Shown here: one piece after another, positions 18,293 to 26,967 of the stretch | Layout of the letters: each line of letters begins with the position of its first letter | Position numbering within the stretch: position 1 is the stretch's first letter | Assembly (NCBI GenBank): GCA_020073005.1 | Contig: JAIQFX010000044.1 | Coordinates: 1 to 64,000, forward strand | Direction of reading: 5' to 3' | DNA: 64,000 nt | From: Terriglobia bacterium | Lineage (GTDB): Bacteria > Acidobacteriota > Vicinamibacteria > Vicinamibacterales > CAVVIG01 | Made by a program: the position numbers and the translations under genes | The notes under the pieces: model-generated | Told to the model about the DNA's origin: nothing | The model's database searches: none | The model's input: the letters and a program-made list of their open reading frames with translations, nothing else

Positions 18293-19396
18293 ATGGGGCT
18301 GCACCGGCTCCTGTACGTCGGACGTGTCACGCCCACAGAGGCCGCCACCGCCAACACGACCCGGAGCCGCGGCCGTGCTCTTGCCCGACTGGGACTTGAA
18401 GTGATCACGCTGGACACGACTGCGTGGACGGGCGCAGGTGTATGGGCACAGCGGTTCAATCAACGCACCTATCTGGGTTCGAGCGTGCGCGCGATGAACG
18501 TGGCGCTACAGCGTGCCGTCGCGGAGCATCGGCCGGATCTCGTGTGGATGGACAAGGCGATGTGGGCGTATCCGTGGGTCCTGCGGAGATTACGGCGTGA
18601 TGGGCGCTTCGTCGTGCACTACAACACTGATGACGTCTTCGCACCGCGGCATCACTTCTGGCTTCATCGGCTCGGACTGAAGGCCTGCGATCTGTTTCTG
18701 ACGACCAACCGCTTCAACATCAAAGAAATCCGCCGGCGTTACGGCGTTCGCGCTATGCGGGTCGGAATGGGGTACGACCGCGAAATTCATATACCAGCAG
18801 CGCCGGTCGCGGATACCGAGACGCCGTCGCTCGTCTTCGTCGGCCACTGGCAGCCTCAAACGGAGGCGTACATCACTGCTTTGAGAAGTGCTGGCCTCCC
18901 CGTCCGCGTTTGGGGCGCCCAGTGGCACAAGGCACGCGATCGTGGTCTTCGCGCGGTCACCCCGCTCGGCAGCAATTTGTACGTGCGCACGATCGCGCAA
19001 GCGGCCATCGCCCTGTGCATGCTGTCCCACAGCAATCGGAATGAGTCGACCGGACGCTCCTTCGAGATCCCTGCTATCGGGACGTTCATGCTCGCCGAGC
19101 GCACGCACGAGCACGAGTTTCTCTATAGGGACGGAGTCGGCGCCGCGCTGTTCTCCAACGAGCAGGAATTGTTGGAAAAATCTCGCTACTACTTAAACCA
19201 CTTCGACGAGCGCCGTGAGATTGCGAACCGCGGCGCCGCGCGATGCCGCGCTCTGGGGTTGTCGTGGGACGACCATATCCGGCGGGAGTGGCCGCTCGTG
19301 GAACGCGCTATGGGTGGAGACACGACTTGGACTGCTGAGGACGACAGGCCGTTCTGGCCCGGGTTCCGCCGCGGAGAGGATCTCAGCGCTTCGTGA
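18293..19396 (+). CDS. CgeB-like glycosyltransferase (GT1-type)
   Basis: 367 aa. The N-terminus reads HRLLYVGRVTPTEAATANTT (a nucleotide-binding type first strand), the middle has FVVHYNTDDVFAPRHH, and the C-terminal domain has SLVFVGHWQPQTEAY and STGRSFEIPAIGTFMLAER, the CgeB/Glyco_trans_1_2 donor-site signature. It is a cytoplasmic glycosyltransferase of repeat-unit assembly with unknown donor. ATG 18293 follows the previous stop by 2 nt. Its stop overlaps the next gene as GTGA. Confidence 0.83.
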   Translation: MGLHRLLYVGRVTPTEAATANTTRSRGRALARLGLEVITLDTTAWTGAGVWAQRFNQRTYLGSSVRAMNVALQRAVAEHRPDLVWMDKAMWAYPWVLRRLRRDGRFVVHYNTDDVFAPRHHFWLHRLGLKACDLFLTTNRFNIKEIRRRYGVRAMRVGMGYDREIHIPAAPVADTETPSLVFVGHWQPQTEAYITALRSAGLPVRVWGAQWHKARDRGLRAVTPLGSNLYVRTIAQAAIALCMLSHSNRNESTGRSFEIPAIGTFMLAERTHEHEFLYRDGVGAALFSNEQELLEKSRYYLNHFDERREIANRGAARCRALGLSWDDHIRREWPLVERAMGGDTTWTAEDDRPFWPGFRRGEDLSAS

Positions 19397-20637
19397 CGCA
19401 ATTCACGTTCATCTTCTTCCACCATGACGTGCAGGGCCCGTTCCACATCGAACGCCTGCACGCGGGCGCCGTTCCGTATGGTGGCGGAGTGGCGCGGTTG
19501 CGCCTCCTGTTCTCACTCGCGATGCAGGGACACACGGTGTATCTCGTCGGCAACGTGCACGCTGGAGAGTATAGGGGTGTGCGTGCGTTGGCGGGAGAGG
19601 GTGCACTCGAGATGCTCGTGAGAGAACCTGGTCATCCAAAGGTGGTTGTACTAAACAACCCACCCCACAGCGATCGCTGGTCATCGGTAGCCGGACTCCG
19701 CGAGCGATCGACCCGGTTAGTGATGTGGGCCGGAAATCCGTTCCCCGACGTTTGGATGCGCCGGCTGGCGTCGAATGCCGTGGACCGCATTGTATGCGTT
19801 AGCCACGCCCATCGTGAGGAGTATCGGCTGTATCCGGGCTTCGAGCGAACGGAGATGATCTACAGTGGCGCCGACTTCGATCTAATGGAGGCTGCGCCCT
19901 CTGCGATACCGTCCGAGAGCCTGGTGCTCTTCGCCTCTATACCCCGTCGTTCGAAAGGGCTTCACAATCTGTTGCAGGCATGGCCGACTGTTCGGAAAGC
20001 GGTACCGTGTGCGCGGCTGCGCGTAACAGGGTCGGCGCGCATGCATGACCCTGCCGTCGCTGTTGGCCGAACGGGCTTAATAGACGCGGACCTCGAGGCG
20101 GAATTTTCGGAGTTCTTCGGTGACCACCCATCATCCACGGAACACGCGGGCATCCAACTCACTGGACCGCGGCCCGTCGGTGAGGTGTTCTCCGATCTCA
20201 AAGCGGCTGCGGTGGCGGTCGTGAACTGCAACTGGCGGGGTTCGTTCGAAACGTACTGTCGGAGCGCTGTCGAGGCTCAGTTTGTGGGGACCCCTGTCGT
20301 CGGCGCCGCGCGGGGATCGCTACCAGAGGTGATCGCTCACGACAAGACCGGCCTTCTGGTCGATCGTGAAGATCCACGCGCACTCGCCGCCGTCATCGTG
20401 ACCCTCCTGACCGATCCGACTTTGCGCAAGAGGCTCGGCAGCGCAGGACGCGCGTGGGCCCAGCCATTCGGTGACCTCGATCTCCTCGCCGGCGACTGGC
20501 GGGGCGTCGCGCAGCGAGCATGGTCCGGTGAGCCGGCCCCATCGCCTGCCCATCCGCTCCGTGATGCCTTACGACGCGCAGGCTACGGGCGCGGACGTCT
20601 TTGGCTCCGTGACCACGTGCGCGGAACGACACCATGA
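19393..20637 (+). CDS. Glycosyltransferase family 4
   Basis: GT-B glycosyltransferase, 414 aa. The N-terminal domain has the glycine-rich acceptor loop (PYGGGVARLRLLF). The C-terminal domain has LVLFASIPRRSKGLHNLL and the donor-binding signature FETYCRSAVEAQFVGTPVVG followed by LPEVIAHDKTGLLV. It builds the polysaccharide repeat; the sugar is unknown. The GTG start sits in a GTGA overlap with the preceding CgeB-like gene. Confidence 0.88.
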   Translation: MTQFTFIFFHHDVQGPFHIERLHAGAVPYGGGVARLRLLFSLAMQGHTVYLVGNVHAGEYRGVRALAGEGALEMLVREPGHPKVVVLNNPPHSDRWSSVAGLRERSTRLVMWAGNPFPDVWMRRLASNAVDRIVCVSHAHREEYRLYPGFERTEMIYSGADFDLMEAAPSAIPSESLVLFASIPRRSKGLHNLLQAWPTVRKAVPCARLRVTGSARMHDPAVAVGRTGLIDADLEAEFSEFFGDHPSSTEHAGIQLTGPRPVGEVFSDLKAAAVAVVNCNWRGSFETYCRSAVEAQFVGTPVVGAARGSLPEVIAHDKTGLLVDREDPRALAAVIVTLLTDPTLRKRLGSAGRAWAQPFGDLDLLAGDWRGVAQRAWSGEPAPSPAHPLRDALRRAGYGRGRLWLRDHVRGTTP

Positions 20638-20662
20638 GGTTCCTCCGAATGGTTTCACACAA

Positions 20663-21499
20663 ATGAAGATTGTCATCACCGGAACCAGCTCAGGAATAGG
20701 ACGCGCGCTGGCACTTCACTATTGCTCTGCTGGTCATGAGGTATGGGGTGGCGCGCGCCGCGATCAGAGTGAGTTCGTTACTGAACGCGAATGCCACGGC
20801 CAATCATTTCGAGCATCGCGCGTGGATGTTGCTCGATGGGAGGACGTCGACGCGTGGCGGAATCAATTATCGGCTGAATGGCAAAGCATCGATTGCCTGA
20901 TTTGCTGCGCGGGAATTCAAGGTCCGCTGGGCCCCGCGATGAAGATCAACGCGCAAGCGTGGAGCGAGAGCGTGGCGACCAATCTCCACGGCACGTTTAA
21001 CACGCTGCTTGCACTGCACGAGTTGCTGTTGCGCACGGCGCGCCGGGCGAAAATAATCTGCTTTTCTGGCGGCGGCTCGACGGCACCCCGCCCGTTCTTC
21101 ACGCCATACGCGGTGGCCAAGGCAGGCATCGTTCGCATGGTCGAGAATCTCGCCCATGAATGGGCTGCGCTGCCGATCGATATCAATGCGCTTTCCCCAG
21201 GCGCGGTTAACACTCGAATGACCGATGAAGTACTAGCGGCAGGCCCCGCCGTGGTCGGACAGGTGGAATATAGAAAGACACTGGCGCAAAAACAAACCGG
21301 AGCCACGCCACTGGTAAAGGTCAGCGAAGTCAGCGACTTTCTACTTTCGCCGGCATCAGATGGTATTTCGGGCCGCCTGGTCAGCGGACTCTGGGATCCC
21401 TATCACTCTCTGTCTGCAAAGCGGGAGCAACTACGAGAGTCCGACATCTATACGCTGCGGCGTATCGTACCGCAGGACCGCGGCCTGGATTGGAAATGA
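20663..21499 (+). CDS. Short-chain dehydrogenase/reductase
   Basis: Classical SDR of 278 aa. The cofactor motif is TGTSSGIG at the N-terminus, a serine lies in FSGGGS, and the catalytic pair is in YAVAK. The C-terminus carries an unusual tail (SDIYTLRRIVPQDRGLDWK) that is nearly repeated in the second SDR of this locus at 36019-36891, so both belong to one subgroup, probably acting on a sugar nucleotide. Start ATG 20663 follows the previous stop by 25 nt. Codon use is noticeably less GC-rich at wobble positions than in the neighbours, which suggests a separate origin. Confidence 0.88.
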   Translation: MKIVITGTSSGIGRALALHYCSAGHEVWGGARRDQSEFVTERECHGQSFRASRVDVARWEDVDAWRNQLSAEWQSIDCLICCAGIQGPLGPAMKINAQAWSESVATNLHGTFNTLLALHELLLRTARRAKIICFSGGGSTAPRPFFTPYAVAKAGIVRMVENLAHEWAALPIDINALSPGAVNTRMTDEVLAAGPAVVGQVEYRKTLAQKQTGATPLVKVSEVSDFLLSPASDGISGRLVSGLWDPYHSLSAKREQLRESDIYTLRRIVPQDRGLDWK

Positions 21500-21524
21500 G
21501 GGGCAGGTCAATGCCACTGCCGTC

Positions 21525-22697
21525 ATGACGCTTGCCGCAGGTGCACAGGGGCCTGTGGCTGCACACCGGGACGTCCTGGTGCTGATGACCGGTGCGTTCA
21601 GGCTCGGAGGCGGGATTGCGGCGTCGAATCGCCTCGTCCTCAAAGCGCTGTCCGACCCGGCACAGGGTGCGGCACGTCTGACGGTCCTCGCCTTCAACGA
21701 GCCGATCGGCAGCAGAGCCGACGGTGCGTATCTCGATCTCTCCCGTAGCGACTGGCGCGCCTTTGGACGCAGGTATGCAGCCTTCATCGCCGCTGCGTGG
21801 CGGCAGGCCCTCGGCCGTCAATGGGATCTGATTCTAGTCGACCACGTGGGGATCGCGTGCGCGCTCGCGCCGCTCGCGCGCCTGGGACTGTGTTCTTACG
21901 TTCTCATGTGTTACAGAGGCGAGCTGACGCCAAGCGATCTGTCGCCGCGACGCCGCGTCGCCCTCTTCGCGGCCACGCGCCGCATCGCAACGTCCGACGC
22001 TACCGCGGCGTACATCCGGGAACGTTTCCCGACACTGGACGCGGCGGTCAGCGAACTGGCGATCGATCCAGAAACCGCACTCGCGACACCACCGCAAACA
22101 ACGACGCTCGTTCTCGCCAACGTCGCGGGGGAGCAACATCCCATCGGGCCCCGGATGGTGCTGTGCGTCGGACGGATGGAGCGGACCCAGCGCCATAAGG
22201 GTCAGGACGTGCTGATCCGGGCGACGCCGGCGATCCTCCGGCGATTCCCTGACGCACAGATCGTTCTCGCAGGTGGCGGCGACTGGTACGACGAGCTTGC
22301 GCAGGTGGCGCGCGCCGAAGGCGTGTCGAGGTCGGTGTTCCTCACCGGCTTCGTCGCCACGGATCTGCGCGACGAACTATACGGGCGTTGCGCTGTTTTC
22401 GCGATGCCGAGTCATGGGGAAGGTTTCGGGCTCGTGCACCTCGAAGCCATGCGCTGGAGCAAGCCATGTATCGGCGGCGCGCTCGATTCCGCGCGCGATC
22501 TCATCGTGGATGGTGAGACAGGAGTGCTCCTCGCCGACCCCCGGGATTCGGCTCTCGTGGCAAAGGCAATCGTCGATCTGCTCTCCGATCCACAGCTCGC
22601 GGCGGCCTTCGGCGCCGGCGGACGACGACGTCTCGAGGAGCGCTATCTGTTCCCCCATTTCCAAGCACGCTTCTATCGCGCGCTTGGGTGGGCCTGA
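21525..22697 (+). CDS. Glycosyltransferase family 4
   Basis: 390 aa. The N-terminus (VLVLMTGAFRLGGGIAASNRL) is a typical GT4 acceptor loop. The C-terminal half has MVLCVGRMERTQRHKGQDVL, IVLAGGGDWYDELA and the EX7E-type site in PSHGEGFGLVHLEAMRWSKP followed by DLIVDGETGVLL. It is a cytoplasmic mannosyl/glucosyltransferase-like enzyme with unknown specificity. ATG 21525 is preferred; the open frame upstream is read-through of the SDR gene. Confidence 0.87.
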   Translation: MTLAAGAQGPVAAHRDVLVLMTGAFRLGGGIAASNRLVLKALSDPAQGAARLTVLAFNEPIGSRADGAYLDLSRSDWRAFGRRYAAFIAAAWRQALGRQWDLILVDHVGIACALAPLARLGLCSYVLMCYRGELTPSDLSPRRRVALFAATRRIATSDATAAYIRERFPTLDAAVSELAIDPETALATPPQTTTLVLANVAGEQHPIGPRMVLCVGRMERTQRHKGQDVLIRATPAILRRFPDAQIVLAGGGDWYDELAQVARAEGVSRSVFLTGFVATDLRDELYGRCAVFAMPSHGEGFGLVHLEAMRWSKPCIGGALDSARDLIVDGETGVLLADPRDSALVAKAIVDLLSDPQLAAAFGAGGRRRLEERYLFPHFQARFYRALGWA

Positions 22698-22700
22698 GAG

Positions 22701-23912
22701 ATGCGGGTCGGAATCGATGCGTCGAACATTCGTGAGGGCGGCGGCGTGACGCACCTTTGCGAATTGCTCGCCGCGGCCGAGCCGTCGCGCGACGGCGTCT
22801 CTCGCGTCGTCGTCTGGGGCAGTCGCCGCACCCTCGACCTCTTGCCCGAGCGCCCCTGGCTCACACGCGAATGGGTGTCCGCACTCGATGGTGGACTCGT
22901 GGCGCGCGTGGGCTGGCAGCACCATCGATTGCACACGGCAGCGCGCGGCCGGTGCGACGCGCTGTTCATCCCTGGCGGAATGTACACAGGTCCGTGGCGA
23001 CCGTTCGTGGCGATGTCGAGGAACCTGCTGCCGTTCGACGCGCGCGAACGCCGTCGCTACGGATGGTCGGCGGCGCGACTTCGGTTGATGCTGCTCGCGC
23101 GCGCACAGACGTTCACGTTCCGGCGGGCATCGGGCGTGATCTTTCTCACGGAGGCCGCGCGCACGCGCGTGGAGGCGTCGACCGGCCCGTTGGATGCGTC
23201 TGTCGCCATCATCCCGCACGGAGTGTCGGAGCGCTTCCGGGCAGAGCCCAGGAAGCAAGAGCCCATCGAGGCGTACTCGATGGACCGTCCGTTTCGCTGG
23301 TTGTATGTGTCGAGCATCGATCGATACAAGCACCAGTGGCACGTCGCTGAGGCGGTGGCCGCGCTCCGCGCGCGAGGGATGCCGGTCACGCTGGACTTGT
23401 TCGGCGTCGCCGAGCCGACGGCGATGAGGCGCCTCGAATCTGTGATCCAGCGACTGGATCATGATGGTCGCTTCCTCTTCTATCGCGGCCCTATCCGGCA
23501 CGAGGATTTGCCCGCCGCGTACCAGGCGGCGGATGGCTTTGTCTTCGCATCGAGCTGCGAGACGTTCGGCCAGATTCTGGTCGAGGCAATGGCCTCGGGT
23601 CTTCCCATCGCTTCGTCGGATCGCGCGGTCATGCCAGAGATGGCCGGCGACGCCTGCCGGTACTTCGATCCCGAACGCTCCGAAACGATCGCCGATGCCC
23701 TGGCAGGACTGATGACCACGCCCACTCTGCGCGATCGGAACGCATGGGCCGCCTACGAGCGGGCCAAAGCCTATTCGTGGCGGCGCTGCGCTGAGCAGAC
23801 ATTCGACTTCATCGTGTCGACGAGCGCCGGAGGTGTTCATTCCGCCCGGGCCGCCCCGCTATACTCGGAGCCGCAATCACCCGACAGTCTCACATTTGAG
23901 AAGAACCATTGA
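22701..23912 (+). CDS. Glycosyltransferase family 4
   Basis: 403 aa GT-B enzyme. It has MRVGIDASNIREGGGVTHL at the N-terminus, WLYVSSIDRYKHQWHVAEAV at the domain junction, and the donor site SSCETFGQILVEAMASGLPIASS in the C-terminal domain. It begins three bases after the previous stop, with a short GAG before the ATG. Its last ~20 codons (after SARAAPLYSEPQ) look non-domain. It is another repeat-unit assembly enzyme. Confidence 0.87.
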   Translation: MRVGIDASNIREGGGVTHLCELLAAAEPSRDGVSRVVVWGSRRTLDLLPERPWLTREWVSALDGGLVARVGWQHHRLHTAARGRCDALFIPGGMYTGPWRPFVAMSRNLLPFDARERRRYGWSAARLRLMLLARAQTFTFRRASGVIFLTEAARTRVEASTGPLDASVAIIPHGVSERFRAEPRKQEPIEAYSMDRPFRWLYVSSIDRYKHQWHVAEAVAALRARGMPVTLDLFGVAEPTAMRRLESVIQRLDHDGRFLFYRGPIRHEDLPAAYQAADGFVFASSCETFGQILVEAMASGLPIASSDRAVMPEMAGDACRYFDPERSETIADALAGLMTTPTLRDRNAWAAYERAKAYSWRRCAEQTFDFIVSTSAGGVHSARAAPLYSEPQSPDSLTFEKNH

Positions 23913-23919
23913 CCCCATC

Positions 23920-24834
23920 ATGAAGATTCTGATCACTGGGAGCAGAGGCTGCATCGGGCGCACGCTGGTCGCTGAGTTGGAGCGTCGCGGTCACGACGTC
24001 TGGGGCTGTGACCTTGCCCACGCGGGGCGCGCGAGGTACACCCGATGCGATGTCCGCGTGTATCGCCAGCTCGAGCGCCTCTTCGATGAGCACGCCTTCG
24101 AATATGTCTACAACCTTGCCGCCGAGTATGGCCGTTGGAACGGCGAGGACTACTACGAGAATCTCTGGACGAGCAATGTCGTGGGCGCGAAGAACATCCT
24201 GCGGCTCCAGGAACGTCGCCGCTTTCGCCTGATCCAGTTCAGCAGCGCGGAGGTTTACGGCGACTACGACGGGCGCATGGAAGAGTCCGTGATGGATACG
24301 GTGCCCCTCAAGCAGATGAACGACTACGCGATGACGAAGTGGGTGAACGAGATGCAAGTGCTGAACTCCGCCGCCATGTTCGGCACCGAAAGCGTGCGGG
24401 TGCGGCCTGTGAACGTGTACGGGCCCGGCGAGGAATACACGCCGTACCGCGGGGTGGTGCCTGCCTTCATTCACAAGGCGCTCGCTCGGCAGCCCTATAC
24501 GGTGTACCTCGGCCACAAGCGCATCTTTGACTATGTCGAGGACACCTGCCGCACGTTCGCCAACATCGTCGACAACTTCATCCCGGGCGAGGTCTATAAC
24601 GTGGGCGGACCGCAGGAGTGGGAGCACGAAATCAAGTACCTTTCAGACCTCATCCTTGCCCATCTCGGTCTCGATGATTCCCTCGTCACATACAAGGAAG
24701 CGGAACCGTTCACGACCCGCGTCAAGACCATCGATACCACCAAAGCCAAGCGGGATCTCCGGCACGAGTCCCGTATTGACATTGAGGTCGGCATCCCGCG
24801 GACCATCGACTGGATGAAAGCGCAGTCTCGCTGA
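23920..24834 (+). CDS. NAD-dependent epimerase/dehydratase (extended SDR)
   Basis: 304 aa extended SDR. It has the Rossmann motif TGSRGCIG, CDVRVYRQLERLF, the NLAAEYGR region, a serine in QFSSAEVYGDYDG and the catalytic YAMTK. The substrate-side segment RVRPVNVYGPGEEYTPYRG is typical of UDP-sugar epimerases/decarboxylases. It probably interconverts a nucleotide sugar for this locus. ATG 23920 is 7 nt after the previous stop, with a weak GAAC/GAG upstream. The stop overlaps the next gene by one base (TGATG). Confidence 0.9.
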   Translation: MKILITGSRGCIGRTLVAELERRGHDVWGCDLAHAGRARYTRCDVRVYRQLERLFDEHAFEYVYNLAAEYGRWNGEDYYENLWTSNVVGAKNILRLQERRRFRLIQFSSAEVYGDYDGRMEESVMDTVPLKQMNDYAMTKWVNEMQVLNSAAMFGTESVRVRPVNVYGPGEEYTPYRGVVPAFIHKALARQPYTVYLGHKRIFDYVEDTCRTFANIVDNFIPGEVYNVGGPQEWEHEIKYLSDLILAHLGLDDSLVTYKEAEPFTTRVKTIDTTKAKRDLRHESRIDIEVGIPRTIDWMKAQSR

Positions 24835-25862
24835 TGGCAATCTTCGATCCCTCGATGTATGACGGCGAGACGGTCCTCGTGACCGGCGGAGCAGGAGCCA
24901 TCGGCAGCAATCTCACGCGCGCGCTGGCCGAGGCTGGCGCCCGCGTGATTGTGCTCGACGACCTCTCGTCTGGCGAGCGATGGAACGTGCCTTCACTGTC
25001 TCGAGTACTCTTTTCTGAAGGCAGCGTGCTCGACGAGGTGAAGCTCAAGCGCGTCTTCTTCGAGCGTCCCGCCATTGTTTTTCATCTCGCAGCCTTTTTC
25101 GCAAACCAGAACAGCGTAGACCATCCCGAGCACGACCTCATGGTCAACGGGCTGGGCACCCTCCGGCTTCTGCAGTACTCGGCGCTGGCGGGAGTGGAGC
25201 GCTTCGTGTACGCGTCCTCGGGTTGTTCGATCTACGGGAGCGCTGCGCCGTTGCCACTTCGCGAGGAGTTTACGTCGCTCCATCTGAGTTCCCCCTACCA
25301 GATAACCAAGATGCTCGGCGAGCTCTACGCGAACTTCTTCCAGCATCACTACGATCTCAAAGTGGTGAAGCCGCGGTTCTTCAACTCCTATGGTCCTGGA
25401 GAAATCCCCGGCCAGTACCGCAACGTCATCCCCAACTTCATCTACTGGGCCATGCGCGGGGAGCCGCTGCCCATCACCGGTTCCGGCGAGGAGACGCGTG
25501 ACTTCACCTTCGTGGGCGACATCGTGAACGGGCTCCTGCGCGCGGGAGTCATGGAGAGCGCGGTCGGGCAGGAGTTCAATCTCGCCTCGGGACGGGAAAC
25601 GCGGATCGTTGATGTGGCCAACTTGATCCTCGCCGCCACCGGCAGCAAGGCCGGCATCCGCTTCGCGGAGCGTCGGAAGTGGGACACGAAGAGCCGTCTG
25701 CTCGCTTCGATCGATCGCGCCCGCACCGTCATTGGTTACGATCCCCGTACGACGTTCGAGACGGGGCTCGAGCGGACCGTACAGTGGTTCCGCGATCACC
25801 GCGAACGGATTGACGCGGCAGCCCGCTTCGGCCCCGGCGCTTCGTCCGCGGTGAGGAGCTGA
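24834..25862 (+). CDS. NAD-dependent epimerase/dehydratase (UDP-sugar epimerase-like)
   Basis: 342 aa extended SDR with TGGAGAIG, LDDLSSGERWN for cofactor-adenosine binding, SSGCSIYGS and the catalytic YQITK. KPRFFNSYGPGEIPGQYRN matches UDP-glucose/GlcNAc 4-epimerase-like enzymes. It forms a tandem pair with the preceding epimerase and precedes wecB. A 2-gene epimerase set followed by a UDP-GlcNAc 2-epimerase suggests synthesis of a rare HexNAc or its derivative. The C-terminal ~20 residues are variable. Confidence 0.9.
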   Translation: MAIFDPSMYDGETVLVTGGAGAIGSNLTRALAEAGARVIVLDDLSSGERWNVPSLSRVLFSEGSVLDEVKLKRVFFERPAIVFHLAAFFANQNSVDHPEHDLMVNGLGTLRLLQYSALAGVERFVYASSGCSIYGSAAPLPLREEFTSLHLSSPYQITKMLGELYANFFQHHYDLKVVKPRFFNSYGPGEIPGQYRNVIPNFIYWAMRGEPLPITGSGEETRDFTFVGDIVNGLLRAGVMESAVGQEFNLASGRETRIVDVANLILAATGSKAGIRFAERRKWDTKSRLLASIDRARTVIGYDPRTTFETGLERTVQWFRDHRERIDAAARFGPGASSAVRS

Positions 25863-25866
25863 GCCG

Positions 25867-26967
25867 ATAATCTCCGTCCTTGCCGTGTTCGGCACGCGGC
25901 CCGAAGCGATCAAGCTGGCGCCGGTGATCCTCGAGCTGCGCCGACACTCCGACGTCGTGCGCACTGCCGTCTGCGTCACCGCTCAGCACCGCGAGATGCT
26001 CGATCCCGTGCTGACGTGGTTCGACATCGTTCCCGACTACGACCTCAATCTCATGCAGCCAGACCAGAGCCTGGCCGGCTTTGCGAGCCGCTCGCTCATC
26101 GCCATCGACGATGTGCTGGAGAAAGCGCGGCCGGACGTAGTGCTCGTCCAGGGCGACACCACAACCGTAGTGACGGCTGCGCTGGCCGCCTTCTACCGGC
26201 GCATCCCCGTGGGTCATGTGGAGGCCGGGTTGCGCACTGGCGACAACGAAAATCCGTTTCCCGAGGAGATGAACAGGCGGATGGCCGGGGTGCTCGCCGT
26301 CCACCATTTCGCGCCCACCGAGCGGGCGGCGGCGGCCCTGCGCGCCGAGCGCGTGCCCGAGCATCACATCCATGTCACGGGCAACACGGTGGTGGACGCG
26401 CTTCTCATGACGGTGGCGCGCCCCGTGCCGCTCGACTTCGACTTCGACCCCGCAGAGGGACGGATGATTCTCGTTACCGGCCACCGCCGCGAGAGTTTCG
26501 GGGCACCGCTCGAATCGATCTGTCACGCTCTCGTTGACATCGCCGCTCGTCATCCCGACGTGCGGATCGTCTATCCTGTTCACCTCAATCCCAACGTTCG
26601 GGGCCCGGTGCAGCGCCTGCTCGCGGGTCGGGAACGCATCCACCTGATCCCGCCCCAGCGCTACGAGATTTTTGCCGCGCTCATGAAGCGCGCGTATCTC
26701 ATTCTCACCGACTCCGGCGGTATCCAGGAGGAGGCCCCTGTTCTCGGCAAGCCGGTCCTTGTCTTGCGAGACACGACCGAGCGATCGGAAGCCGTCGAAG
26801 CGGGCACTGCACGCCTGGTCGGCACCGATCGCGCGCGCATCGTCGCTGAGACGGAACGACTGCTTACTGACGAGCGTGCCTATCGCTCCATGGCCACCGC
26901 GGGCAGCCCGTTCGGTGACGGCCGCGCGGCCGAGCGCATCGTGAACATCCTGCTCGCCGCCGAGTGA
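25867..26967 (+). CDS. wecB: UDP-N-acetylglucosamine 2-epimerase (non-hydrolysing)
   Basis: Converts UDP-GlcNAc to UDP-ManNAc in the cytoplasm. All family signatures are present: FGTRPEAIKLAPV, VQGDTTTVV, GHVEAGLRTGDN, PEEMNRR, TGNTVVDAL, TGHRRESFG, DSGGIQEEAP and LRDTTERSEAVEAGT. The only standard start, GTG 25885, would give MFGTRPEA and cut the first beta-strand (normally 6-8 residues before FGTRPE). In-frame codons upstream, back to a stop at 25852-25854, include only ATA 25867 and ATC 25870 as near-cognate starts. An AGGAG (25854-25858) lies 8 nt before the ATA. I place the start at ATA 25867 with moderate confidence; the rest of the call is firm. Confidence 0.9.
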   Translation: MISVLAVFGTRPEAIKLAPVILELRRHSDVVRTAVCVTAQHREMLDPVLTWFDIVPDYDLNLMQPDQSLAGFASRSLIAIDDVLEKARPDVVLVQGDTTTVVTAALAAFYRRIPVGHVEAGLRTGDNENPFPEEMNRRMAGVLAVHHFAPTERAAAALRAERVPEHHIHVTGNTVVDALLMTVARPVPLDFDFDPAEGRMILVTGHRRESFGAPLESICHALVDIAARHPDVRIVYPVHLNPNVRGPVQRLLAGRERIHLIPPQRYEIFAALMKRAYLILTDSGGIQEEAPVLGKPVLVLRDTTERSEAVEAGTARLVGTDRARIVAETERLLTDERAYRSMATAGSPFGDGRAAERIVNILLAAE

